From positions 1,178,001 to 1,242,000 of the forward strand of contig JAIUPT010000033.1 of assembly GCA_022315425.1 (NCBI GenBank): a stretch of DNA of 64,000 nucleotides, given 5' to 3'. The DNA is from Pseudevernia furfuracea (Eukaryota > Ascomycota > Lecanoromycetes > Lecanorales > Parmeliaceae). Positions 9,706 through 19,963 of the stretch are shown here, one piece after another. The notes below the pieces were generated by a model. It saw only the letters and a list, made by a program, of their open reading frames with translations, was not told the origin of the DNA and did not search any database. A program made the position numbers and the translations under genes. Position 1 is the stretch's first letter. Every line of letters starts with the position of its first letter.

Positions 9706-11016
9706 CTACGTAAACATTAGTCGCAGAGGCGAGGGTTTCTTGACTTTCTTCTCTTTCTTTCCCTTCGACCCTTCCGGTTCACTTCCCTTTGAGCTCCCCT
9801 TTGAGCTCCCCCTTGAGCTTCGTTTGGAGCTTGTCTTTGACGATGTCTCACTTGCGCCGTTGATACTGCTCGAGGCCTTGCTTCCACTCCCGACTTTCTT
9901 TCTCCTGGTCTCTGAAGCGCTCTTATTGTTAAGGCTTAGCTTCGATAGCGTGAATGCCTCCGGTGTGATGAACTCCCCGTCCACACTGGTCCCCACACTC
10001 TGCTCTTCTGCTTCTGCGATGCCCCTCCTCCAATTATCAATCGTGCTGACATCTCCTCCGATCTCCAGCATTTCATCCATACCCGGATCCTCCACGGCGT
10101 TCTTCGCTCTTATCCTTTTAATGATCTTGTAACCGCCTAGCGCAACGATCGTAACTCCCACGGCAACGCCACCAGCGATCAGGAATTGTGGGCTTGCGAG
10201 CAAGGCGAAGACTGCTGGAGCGCTACCTTTCAGGGTGGCGAGGACGCCTGGCGCCATCTTTGTAGCCAGATTGCTGATCTCGGCCAGCGTGAGAGCGACA
10301 GCGGCCATCGCATCAGGATTCTTCTGTAAGGAGGCTATTGTTGCGGACACGGAGTACTGGAGGCAATCCGCTTCTTCTAGGAGGCCCTTCACTTTATTGA
10401 TGAGGCCCTTGAGTTCAGTGTCGTCGGCCTGAATCGCTATAGGGAGAGGTGGCGGTATGGGGCCATACGCCAGGTCCATATCTATAGTCGATGAAGGCGA
10501 TGGGGGAGAGGTCATGGATCGGGGTGGGAGGTGTGGGGCTCGTGGCACAACAACGTTGTCCCGACCGGAGTGTCTTCTTGTAAGCTCCTGGTGCGGGGAT
10601 GTTGGAGAACGTGGGGAGCGAAGTTCTGGCGAGAAGTTGTTGTGTGATGATGGGCGGATTGACTCGCTTCTGGGGGGCTCTTCTGGATGTCGATGGTCTG
10701 TAGATCTGCGACTGCCGTGATGTGGTCGGGAATGCTTTCGGGAGCCTGCTGCAGGGCGATTCTCGTAGACTGTAGCTGCTTGTAGAGCCTTGCGGGCTTT
10801 TCTGTCTTCGGTTTCGTAGTGTCGGCCAGCGACAACTTCAGCTTTTCTTTCGCGATAAGCAGCTTTGGCCTCTTTGAAGACATTGACGAGATGCTTGCTC
10901 TGTAACGCGTGCATCAGCTGGGTGGACTGAGATGTACAGAAGGAACAGCGACTTACTGTGCTAACAGCCTTGCCAGACTTGTCCAGGACTGCGATCGTTT
11001 GTATGAGGGCTGCCAT
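9706..11016 (-). CDS. Unknown single-TM protein with Ser/Lys-rich tail
   Basis: Exons (minus) 11016-10957 and 10899-9706. The 57-nt intron (GTAAGTC...TTACAG, 10900-10956) is in frame, so it can be mistaken for coding sequence; removing it gives AVSTSKHLVNVFKEAKAAYR. The product is 417 aa. N-terminus MAALIQTIAVLDKSGKAVST and the basic amphipathic KEAKAAYRERKAE come first, then a long polar Ser/Pro/His region. A conserved-looking helical part (about 195-290) ends in a membrane segment FLIAGGVAVGVTIVALGGYK and a basic stop-transfer KIIKRIRAK. The last 80 residues are Ser/Lys repeats (SSKTSSKRSSRGSSKGSSKG) ending in KKEKKVKK. I do not recognise a named family; a membrane-anchored adaptor is one possibility but unproven. 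Confidence 0.7.
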   Translation of the reverse strand: MAALIQTIAVLDKSGKAVSTVSRCSFCTSQSTQLMHALQSKHLVNVFKEAKAAYRERKAEVVAGRHYETEDRKARKALQAATVYENRPAAGSRKHSRPHHGSRRSTDHRHPEEPPRSESIRPSSHNNFSPELRSPRSPTSPHQELTRRHSGRDNVVVPRAPHLPPRSMTSPPSPSSTIDMDLAYGPIPPPLPIAIQADDTELKGLINKVKGLLEEADCLQYSVSATIASLQKNPDAMAAVALTLAEISNLATKMAPGVLATLKGSAPAVFALLASPQFLIAGGVAVGVTIVALGGYKIIKRIRAKNAVEDPGMDEMLEIGGDVSTIDNWRRGIAEAEEQSVGTSVDGEFITPEAFTLSKLSLNNKSASETRRKKVGSGSKASSSINGASETSSKTSSKRSSRGSSKGSSKGSEPEGSKGKKEKKVKKPSPLRLMFT

Positions 11017-12242
11017 GTTGAGTATCAAGATGCTTTTCACTTATGGAGGACGACTCTAGATAGAGCTTGTTTGTCAATATGTAACTGCTTGACGGCCACT
11101 TAGAGTAAGCAAGGACTGCTAGCAGCACACGTTACATGTGCAATAGATAGACGTAGAGGCCGTGTATATGTGTGTATGGAGAAAGTAGTGGATGCACAAA
11201 GAGAAGAATGAAATTGGTTGAATCACGAGTCGGCTTTCATAGCACATGAGCAGAGCTTTGCTAACCAGAAGATCTAGGCATAAATGGCACAGAGAGGATA
11301 TTCAGAATCAAGGGTGGGAGGATGATAGGTATGGATTGACATTATATTGGAATGGAGGCCATTGATAGTGCAAGATTCGGGAAGTGTATCTTGGTTGTTA
11401 CGCTGTGATTGCTCGCTCGCCCCCGCTTGGTGGCCCTGATTGGATTCGGAGCATTGGTCAAGTAAGCCTGCTTTAGGCTCGACCATCTGAGAATGATGAA
11501 GACTGAATTGATCATGATTGCTGCAAAGCTCAAAGGAGGCGCGTATAACAGAAGTATCATTGGTCTCTGAGTCTAGATGTTCCAGGCTCGGTGGGAAGTG
11601 TGATGGCGGCCTCGGCGCCAATAATTTCAGGCGCCGTCACCACTGTTGTCAGCTATGAAAACGACGCACAATGACGAATATAGCACTCTCTAATTGCCAC
11701 ATCTAGCCATGAGCTTTTCTTTTTATCTCTACTGCTACCATCTGACGTGTCGTTTACTCAACTCCAAATTCAACTCAATTCAATTCGATTCAATTCAATT
11801 ATTGATTGACTGGATAATTGGGAGAGGAATGATTGCTTAAGCAAGGTTGAGGCCTGCGCTTGATTAATCGACTGACTTGCTCAACAACGAGGAGGTAAGT
11901 GCCTCTCAGTCACCTCAGATGGTACTACTGGAGGGTTTGTTTAACATGGGATTTTGATATTTAATTCTGCTGTTCATCGCGTTTCACATCACAGTCACGT
12001 TGACAAAATACATCTGAACATATCTGAAGTTTTGGCAACATGCTATGTCCTCGGCCTGTTCGCCATTCCTTGGTGGGGTGGCGGCACCGGCGGTCTCGGC
12101 AATTAAAGTAACTTTTATCTCCCGCTGCAAGTTCGACGAGAAGCTCGTCATACAGTAGTCGAAAGTGCAATTGTTCATAATATGGATTGTTTTAGTTTTC
12201 CTATCATTCACGCTCCTTCGTGTTTATTGCAGTTAAACCAAA
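11017..12242. other. Divergent promoter region
   Basis: Lies between the minus-strand unknown gene and the MFS transporter, so it should hold both promoters. It contains an ATTCA-type pentanucleotide repeat near 11768-11800 and AT-rich DNA. A 115-codon minus frame (11274-11621) shows no family features and I do not call it. Confidence 0.6.
11768..11800. repeat. ATTCA-type pentanucleotide repeat
   Basis: About six imperfect copies of ATTCA/ACTCA/GATTC read directly. Confidence 0.8.
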
Positions 12243-14761
12243 ATGGGCAACTACCAAGTCAATGGACAGAGCTCTCTCAACGTCACCCTTCCTACCCCAG
12301 AGCAGTCCTCGCATAGCGCCCCTAGCGTCGAGAAGCCTATCACGCAGAGTATGAGTCGTCGGACAAGATCAGAGGAAGAACATGTATCAATCGAAGAAGC
12401 TGCCGCTGCGCCGGACTTATCGCCTAAACTAGGCATCGGAGAAGGTTCTGCCAAGCTACAAAGGTCGCGCTCCTATGGTAATGGCTACGGCTGCACCACA
12501 TTTAACCACGACGACGAGACTGCAAATGATGCAGAGAAGGGGCAAAACCCCAATAAGCAGTTCCAAGTTCGGTTCGATGGCGACTCCGATCCATCGAATC
12601 CAAGATCCTTTAGCAAGACCCGGAAGTGGCTAATTGTCGCTATTGTATCCGCTGGCTCGACGTGTGTCACTTGTGCCTCATCGATGTATACCTTAACATA
12701 CGCTCAAATTACAAAGGAGTTTCACATCTCTCGGGTAGTCGCCACGTTGGGACTGAGCTTGTTTGTCATGGGATTGGGAATGGGGCCTATGATTCTAGGG
12801 CCTTTATCTGAGTTTTATGGCCGCAGGCCCATCTACGTATTGAGTTTTGCCCTTTTCCTGATATGGCTTATCCCTTGTGCGGTGGCAAAGAACATTGGAA
12901 CAGAGCTTGTTTCTCGATTCATTGATGGTTTCGCCGGCAGTGGTAAGGCACCTTTTTGGGTTATCTCTTCCTATTCGAGACTTCTCTATGAGTTACGAGA
13001 CATGTTGCAGGAAAAAATGGCCCATTTTAGCACCCTTCTGCACCCCAGACATGTTTTGTTACTCAAACCTTGATCAGTATATATGGGTATGCTGACTCCG
13101 AAATGTGCTAGCGTTTCTAAGTGTGGCTGGGGGAACGGTTGGCGATATGTTTGTACGGAACGAGCTGCAAGCTCCGATGATGATCTTCACGGCTTCTCCA
13201 TTCATCGGGCCACCTGTTGGTCCCATCATCGCTGGCTTCATCAATCAGTACACTACTTGGTCAGTCGATCAGGTAAACTCCTGCGATAAAAGCTAACAGA
13301 TTAGGCGGTGGACTTTCTATGTGCTCATTATCTGGTCGGCGGTGATGCTTGGCTTGATCACACTGGGCGTGCCTGAAACGTATCATCCGGTTCTTCTCCG
13401 TCACAAGGCTGCGAAGCTACGGAAAGAGACTGGCGATATGAGATGGAAAGCACCAATTGAGGTGATGCAGCGCTCGATCCCGCAGACTATATTACGGTCC
13501 TGTTATCGGCCGTTTTTGTTGCTTGCATTGGAGCCCATGGTCCTGAATCTTTGCCTGTTCTCGGCGATACTTTTGGGAGTCCTCTACTTATTCTTTGGCG
13601 CTTTCGAGATCGTATTCACAAACAATCATGGATTTGAGCTTTGTGAGTGCACTTTTCGGAGCAATTTCCCCCAAATCTATACCACATTTTGAAGTCCCGA
13701 GCCATGTCTAGGGAGCAAGATGATGATCATACTCCCCAAACTTGTTTCATGATCTGATTTCTTTGCCCCAAATAAGCCATACTAATCCCGAAATGTGCAG
13801 GGCAAGTAGGCCTCAGTTTCACGGGCCTTTTGGTTGGTCAATTGGTCGTGATAGGGACGGACCCTCTCTGGCACACTAATTATCTTAGGCTAGTTCGGAG
13901 GAAAGAGGAGGAAGACGGCGAGTCGGGGGTTTCGGAGCCCGAGTACCGCCTTCCCCCAGCTATTGCAGGAGGAATACTTGTGCCAATTGGCTTATTCTGG
14001 TGTGCATCGTCTATCGTCGTGTCTCCAATGGCAAATCGCGAGCTGACGTGGGCGTAGGTTTGCCTGGACTACGTATGCCTCTATACATTGGATAGGTGAA
14101 GACAAACATGGAGAATTGCCTAATGCTAAGCTAATTTTCTACCAGTGCCAATCATAGGAAGTGCAATATTTGCGGCTGGGTGAGTTCTTGCGGCTCGTCT
14201 TTGACCTAAACGAACCATCACTGAACGAGTACCATGAAGCATGCTTCTCACGTTCTCGGGAATTTTCACATTTCTAGTTGATGCATATCCTCTCTATGCC
14301 GCCTCGGCCTTGGCGGCAAACAGCTTTGCGCGCTCAAGCTTCGCTGCAGCGTTTCCACTGTTTGGTGATCAAAGTAAGATTATCTAAAGTTGCACGTCTG
14401 ACGCGGTATCCGCCAGGTATGGCAGTGATAGGCTAACAAATGTTTGATAGTGTACAATAAAATGGGTTACCAAGTACAGGGAGCAATCCTGACCAAAGTT
14501 TTACCACTGACTAATTTGACTTTAGTGGGCGACTACTTTGCTGGCGTTTTTTTGTTTAATCATGGCTCCGTTCCCGTAAGTCGATACCATAAGTGTCACA
14601 TATTCTCCACTTGGCAGTTGGGACATATAATATTGATTAGCCAAACCAGATATTTGTTCTTTAGGTTTGGCAAAAGGATACGTGAGTGCACTTTCCAAAG
14701 CTCCCACTCAACCGATGCCCTGATTGAGTGCCAAGACATTTTCCCGGAGCAATACTCATAA
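12243..14761 (+). CDS. MFS multidrug transporter, DHA1 type, ten exons
   Basis: Exons 12243-12942, 13112-13259, 13305-13642, 13801-13999, 14058-14095, 14146-14179, 14240-14373, 14451-14473, 14526-14575 and 14641-14761 sum to 1785 nt (594 aa) with every junction in phase. Joined motifs include FAGS|AFLSVAGGTVGDMF, TTW|RWTFYVLIIW, FEL|WQVGLSFTGLL, LFW|FAWTTYASIHW and GYQ|WATTLLAFF. The polar N-terminus (about 120 aa) precedes 12 membrane segments. The first-half signature is GPLSEFYGRRPIYVLS. The family (fungal DHA1, drug:H+ antiporters such as Flu1/Qdr/Tpo type) exports drugs, fungicides or polyamines through the plasma membrane; the substrate cannot be read here. The final exon acceptor is the least certain: 14640 gives PQTRYLFFRFGKRIR, while a later AG at 14664 is also in phase. 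The start ATG sits in a good context (ACCAAAATGGG). Confidence 0.88.
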
Positions 14762-16350
14762 TGCTTCACCATTCTTGTTTTGTAACCCGAAGTTTCTCTC
14801 TCACAAGGAGGCATACTGACTCGAGAAAATTCCAGGGGGTACCTCGCGATTCGCATCGGAGAGATAGCGGTACATGAATGTAAGGTATCTAAGTGTTAGT
14901 CAAAAGGATGATGACGATGACTTGTGGGACAGAGTAGCTAAGAATAAGCCGAATGCCTGACTCCGTACCCCCAGGCATACCTGCATGATGTACAGTGTGG
15001 AGTATGAGGATAAAAGCTGAAATTGTCAAATCTCGGACCAACAATGAGCCGTGTCACCCACATCCGATCCGATGATTCGTGGCCTCCTTACAGCTGTGCG
15101 TGATCGTCATCTTTGAGTCCAAGTAGCAGGGTACTTTATAGGCCAATTTCCAAATTTCCGTCATGTGACATGTGACTAGCTTGCCAATATTCTTTTCCCG
15201 ACCAACAAGCAACCGAGAAGGTTTCTGTGCATTAGCTGGAGCCAACGACGCATGTGGTTACGATGTCTTGCTTGATTTCTTCGCAGCGCATGATCGCTCT
15301 TGAGCCAAGCAATTACAGGCTCGTTGGCAAACCAGAGCCTTGGGATGCAGTCTTTTGGGTGTGGGAAAGGCAACTAGTGTCCCGCATAATGCGCGAGTTC
15401 TTACCTACCTTAAGCACCGAGAGCAATAGAGTAAGGTAATAAGATTACAGTAGCAGTTTCCCTGCGGACACCCCTCGGTATTCGGTAAGCGGCAACCAAT
15501 CCTAGTTGCCGCTTTAGCAGTTTTAGTGACACCTCCATGAACCCCAAGTTCATTCGATTCTGCAGTTCTGCATCAACAGACTGCCAGAACCTCACTCCCA
15601 TCTGAATGCCTTATGAATACTCCATCACCATAATCCCCCAAGTCTAGTCATTCCAGGAGGAACTCTAACAACCTACAAGTTTTGGAGAGTATTGAACATC
15701 TCAGTCGTAGCAATTTTCATCCCATCCACCATATACGAACACGGAGCGTAGAAAGAAGACAAATACGGCGGTGAGATCCGATCCAACACAGCAAGCCGTC
15801 CTACAACTTTACACGACAAAGCGTTGCATCAGAGGGGATTCTGCTTTCCTTCCACCCAATCTCCAAAGACCAGCAAAATCAGGCGTTCCATTTCATCTGC
15901 AGGTTCCCGTGGTTCGCGTTGTCTCAACTGGACGAGGAAGAACCCCTCAGTTCTCAATTTGAGGCTGTCTCCAGGCATCCCAAGTAGATCTCGTGGAAAA
16001 TATCGAACACAGCTTCCCTTCTTCCAATCTGCTCTGCCTCCTGGCATACTAGGCTACGTGGACACTGTTTTCTCTCTCACGTGCGCCTTCAACTATGCAC
16101 AACACTACGCAAGAATTCAGAGATTGATTGGCAATTTTGGATCTTTGCAGCTTGGAAAAGGGTACTAGACCGCAGAAAGAATTTTCCCGTCGTGCTATTG
16201 GTGCAGGTACAGGAGGGCGTTGGGCTATTGCACAGCCAGGCTCCACTTGTACGGGAAATAGCATTAGACCTGCATGAACCAGGCTATCTTGACCTCTGGC
16301 ATCGCACCGCATTGGCGACTTTTTGTAGCCGCGTGAACTAGCTATATATC
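14762..16350. other. Intergenic, probable long leader/promoter of the Zn cluster gene
   Basis: 1.6 kb without a supported gene. Short frames on both strands (for example 15824-16168 plus) have no family resemblance. A CCTTAAG motif lies near 15411. The AcuK-type gene probably has a long 5' leader here. Confidence 0.55.
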
Positions 16351-18530
16351 ATGGCCTTGGACCGAGATGAGGATGCTCCCTCAAGATCGCAGTCGGAGTC
16401 ATCAGACGATAGTGATAGTCAAGACTCAGACGACATGCCCACACCTACCACCGATTCTAAAGGCAATGTGCCCGCCCGTAAGGCGAACGATGACAAGGTC
16501 AAAAAGGCTACCAACAAAGATCCCAACAGGATCAAAAGGAAAAAAGCTCGTCGGGCCTGCGAGAATTGTCAACGTGCTCACCTGACCTGCAGTAAGTCCC
16601 TTGTTACCCTTGCCTCCGTGGTCCTCGACTCCAAGGCTGATGCTCGACAGGTGACAAGCGGCCTTGCGAGAGGTGTGGTGATAAGAAGATTTGTAAAGAC
16701 GGAAAGAGGAAGAAGGCAAAGTACTTGGCAGATGCTCCAGACGAGGACCTAACTCCAGGCCAGGATCAAGTCAAAGACAGCCACTTTGCCAACTTTTCAA
16801 ACGACTGGCACGGTGGCCCGCCATTCCCAAGGTCAAGTTTCCCCGGTTCGGGAGTAGGTGGCCTCTATGCATCCCAACACCCCAACTACCCATTGTTCGT
16901 AACGCACGGACAGCAGAACCAGATGCCATTCACACCTTATACCAGCCAGCCGATGTCAATGGGACAGCAGTTCACTATCGGCCCTCATCAACAAACAATC
17001 CTGCCAGATTATAGTCGTGCAATGCAGCCAAACATGCCGATTTTCTCCAACCCAAACCAAGACCCATCTGTTGTTGACTTCTATCCCAATCCGAACGCCG
17101 AAGAAAATTCTTTCGCGAATCAATACGGGTATGGAGAGTTCGCATACATGACTCACCTCACTTCTGGTATGGCAGACACTCCTCCAAGCGAGAGCACAGG
17201 GACTCTCAATCCTAGTGATGACGCCAACTATGTGCCAGGTGTGAATACCCCAAGCTACGGATCAGCCGCCCAATCATACGGCTACCCTCAAGACCAGGTC
17301 ATACACAATTCTCGACCGGGCTCACGACAAGAAGCCAATCCTTTCAACCTGAGCGGACAAGACCAGGACTCACTGGATGATTTGGTAAAGCAGGAAGAGC
17401 CTACTGGCTACCCGATTGGCGCCTTCAATAACTATTCCAGTCCATCATTCTCCGGGTCCAGTCCACAAGGTATGGCGGCGGGTATCGACGAGAGTCCGTC
17501 CGTCAAGAGTATGTACACTAATATTAACCCATCTCGTCAGGCACAGCTCCGAGAAACACTCCGGCCAACGATCTCTACGCAGCAACAGCAGAACAGTTCG
17601 GGAGCCTCGCCATCCACCACGACTTCGACTCCAACTGTCTCAACCACAACGATAACCCCTTCTATCAAAGCTTCGATTTCCAATCGCCGCCACCGGAACC
17701 CGTCGGCGATCTACAGTGCCGTGACAGAACCTTATTCTTACACCAAGGCTTTCCACGACTTGATGGCATTGATCCGCAAGCGGTTTTCCCCGTCTAAGAC
17801 GGCTCGGATTGCCAAGGCACTCGCTTCCATCCGTCCTTCTTTCATTTCATCTCTTACGAAGTTGGACGACCATGACCGAGTCTTCATGGAGAAGTGCCTT
17901 CAGCGAACACTACTAGAGTATGATGATTTTTTGAGTGCAACCGGCACTCCCACGATAATTTGTCGACGCACTGGAGAAGTGGTAGCGGTGGGCGAAGGTT
18001 TCAGTGTACTGACTGGTTGGAGGAAAGCCGTCCTTCTGGGCAGGGAACCCAACCTCAATGTGAACACGAGTGGTGACACTTCTGGTCTTCCTGGTACGGG
18101 AACTGCAACTTCTCGCGGGATCAATACTCCTCAAGTGCCAGATATTTCGAGGCCTGATCCCCTCGAAAAGTCTCGACAGAAACCGGTGTCTATAGTGGAT
18201 TTGTTGGATGACGATAGCGCGTGCGATTTTTTTGACGACTACTCTCATTTAGCTTTTGGAGATTCTAGGGGAAGTGTGACCACACCGTGCAAGCTTTTGA
18301 AATACAGGACAGCCAAGGATGCCAATTTTGACAAGGCATTGGACAGTGAAGTTGGATCACGGCTGAAGCGGCAGAGGGATGCTACTCAGTCTGGAAAAGA
18401 TGGTAATGCCGGCGTGACCCAAATTGGAGATGATGAGGGCAAAGTCGAATGCATGCTGTGCTGGTCAGTGAAACGGGATGTCTTCGATATTCCCATGTTG
18501 TTCGTTATGAATGTCCTTCCTTGCATATGA
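16351..18530 (+). CDS. AcuK/Ert1-type Zn2Cys6 regulator of gluconeogenesis
   Basis: Exons 16351-16591 and 16651-18530 (59-nt intron GTAAGT...GACAG inside the zinc cluster) give 706 aa. Splicing joins RRACENCQRAHLTC to SDKRPCERCGDKKIC, giving six Cys, then the basic linker KDGKRKKAKYLADAP that marks the AcuK/Ert1 family. The middle is Gln/Ser/Pro-rich. The C-terminal part has the PAS-like block LEYDDFLSATGTPTIICRRT ... VLTGWRKAVLLGREPNLNVN (about 470-520) and ends CMLCWSVKRDVFDIPMLFVM, also family-typical. In Aspergillus AcuK (with AcuM) activates PEP carboxykinase and fructose-1,6-bisphosphatase genes; Ert1/Rds2 do so in yeasts. Nuclear location and the same role are inferred. The loop between the last two zinc Cys is only five residues, shorter than usual. 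Confidence 0.88.
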
Positions 18531-18835
18531 TGACTACGACGTTCGCTTTCCTTTAGATTTTGGGGAAACTGCATAGCGTGGAATTTTTGGCGCTGGCTAG
18601 CACTTCTGCATGAATCATGACGGCACAGCTGTGTATATTCCACGATTAGACGTCAATAACGCATCCACTTATACGGAAACGTACCCGACGAGATCTTTGT
18701 GGACAGCAGATTATTACTCATAGTCCACGCGTCCGTTGCTTTACCTTCTATCTCTATACCCTATTCTCGTACGGTCTCATATATTTTCCAGTGTATCCGT
18801 TGCCACACTCAAGCATCCCAACATCCATACATCAC
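18531..18835. other. Convergent intergenic region
   Basis: 3' flanks of the AcuK-type gene (plus) and riboflavin kinase (minus). Nothing else seen. Confidence 0.6.
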
Positions 18836-19611
18836 TCAGCTCGCCACCTCGTTTTCATGCCCTTCACCCCCAAACTCCAACAAATACCTCTCCTCCTTTA
18901 GCTTCAAATAAGCCTCCCTCTCCAGACTTCTCTTTGCAACTTCGATATCCACATTGATATCCTCTATCAAACTCTCCTTACTCACATAATCATACTCTGG
19001 CCGTATGAAGCCACAGATCAGCAGATTCATCCGCGCGCCGTAGAAGTCGTGGTGGAAGGTGTGCATGATGTGGACTTCCTTGAATCACCGCAAACAGCAT
19101 CAGCATCATTCATTCCCCTTTCCATCGGATCCAACAGCTGGGTTCTCTCTTTCTTTTTTTCCCACAGCCAGCCGAGAAGCATGCACGCATTCGCATTTGC
19201 ATTTGGCATGGGAGAGAACACGTAGCCCCCCCCCAGGGCGTATGTACGTACCACGCTCCGGACCTCATTCTTGTAGTAGGGATTCCACCCAATACTCATC
19301 ACCATCCCCCACACTCCCCCTCCCCCTCCCCCTTCCCCTTCCCCTTCCCCTTTCCCTCTCCCTCCCTTCTCCTTCCTCAACCCGATATCATCAATGTCCA
19401 CACCCGCCCACCCGTAATAGACCCCGCTCTCCACGTCTTCGTTGCCCCCCACACTCAGCCCCGCCAGCGGTATGTTCGCCGTCGGGATCCCCAGCTCCGC
19501 GCTCCCGCGTCCGAAGCCCTTGACTATGGGTCCTGAGAGGCGGATCGGGAAGGGGGGTTCGGGGCCGGTTGGGGGGCCGGTGACGAGGGGCCGGGGGGCG
19601 GAGGGGCGCAT
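18836..19611 (-). CDS. FMN1: Riboflavin kinase
   Basis: Exons (minus) 19611-19252 and 19078-18836, intron 173 nt (GTACGTAC...TTCAAG), give 200 aa. The start MRPSAPRPLVTGPPTGPEPP is the usual fungal Fmn1 N-terminus. The flavokinase fold follows: FPIRLSGPIVKGFGRGSAEL, GIPTANIPL (the PTAN motif that binds Mg-ATP), SGVYYGWAGV, SIGWNPYYKNEVRSV|EVHI, HHDFYGARMNLLICGFIRPE and SLIEDINVDIEVAKRSL. The enzyme phosphorylates riboflavin with ATP to give FMN, in cytosol or mitochondria. A Lys/Gly/Glu low-complexity insertion (roughly residues 80-100, coded by a C-rich tract near 19310-19372) separates two strands of the domain. Divergent from the DHR2 gene. Confidence 0.95.
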
Positions 19612-19963
19612 CGGGTCCGGTTGAAAGGCGGACGAAAGGGGGGTTCGGGTCTTGGAGAGGGGTGGGGATTGTTTGGTAGAGAGTGGAGGCAGAGTGATTC
19701 CGTTTGGGGGCTTGAAACCGGGGTTATCTGGGTCTCATTTGCGGTTGCAACGATTGGGAAGGAAGATGCTCCGAGGCTTCAGACCCCCCCCCACGTCGCG
19801 GGGTTTTAGTGTACTTAGGTGCGGGCCGAGGACGTTAGGGGGGGGGGGGGGGGTTTCGTGTGGAGGTGCGTTTTAAAGTCACTTTTTCTCACATTGGAAC
19901 TGTTAATGCAATGGAACTGAGATATATTTTTTGATATTCCCAATCTCTGGACTTAATGCAGAG
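19612..19963. promoter_or_regulatory. Divergent FMN1/DHR2 promoter region
   Basis: 352 nt between the two start codons must hold both promoters. It contains a 16-nt poly-G tract (19838-19853) and other G-rich runs. An out-of-frame ATG at 19956 lies just before the DHR2 start. No defined binding site could be assigned. Confidence 0.6.

Noticed and set aside
11274..11621. 115-codon minus-strand frame
   Set aside because: No family resemblance, no splice or start support, lies in a divergent promoter.
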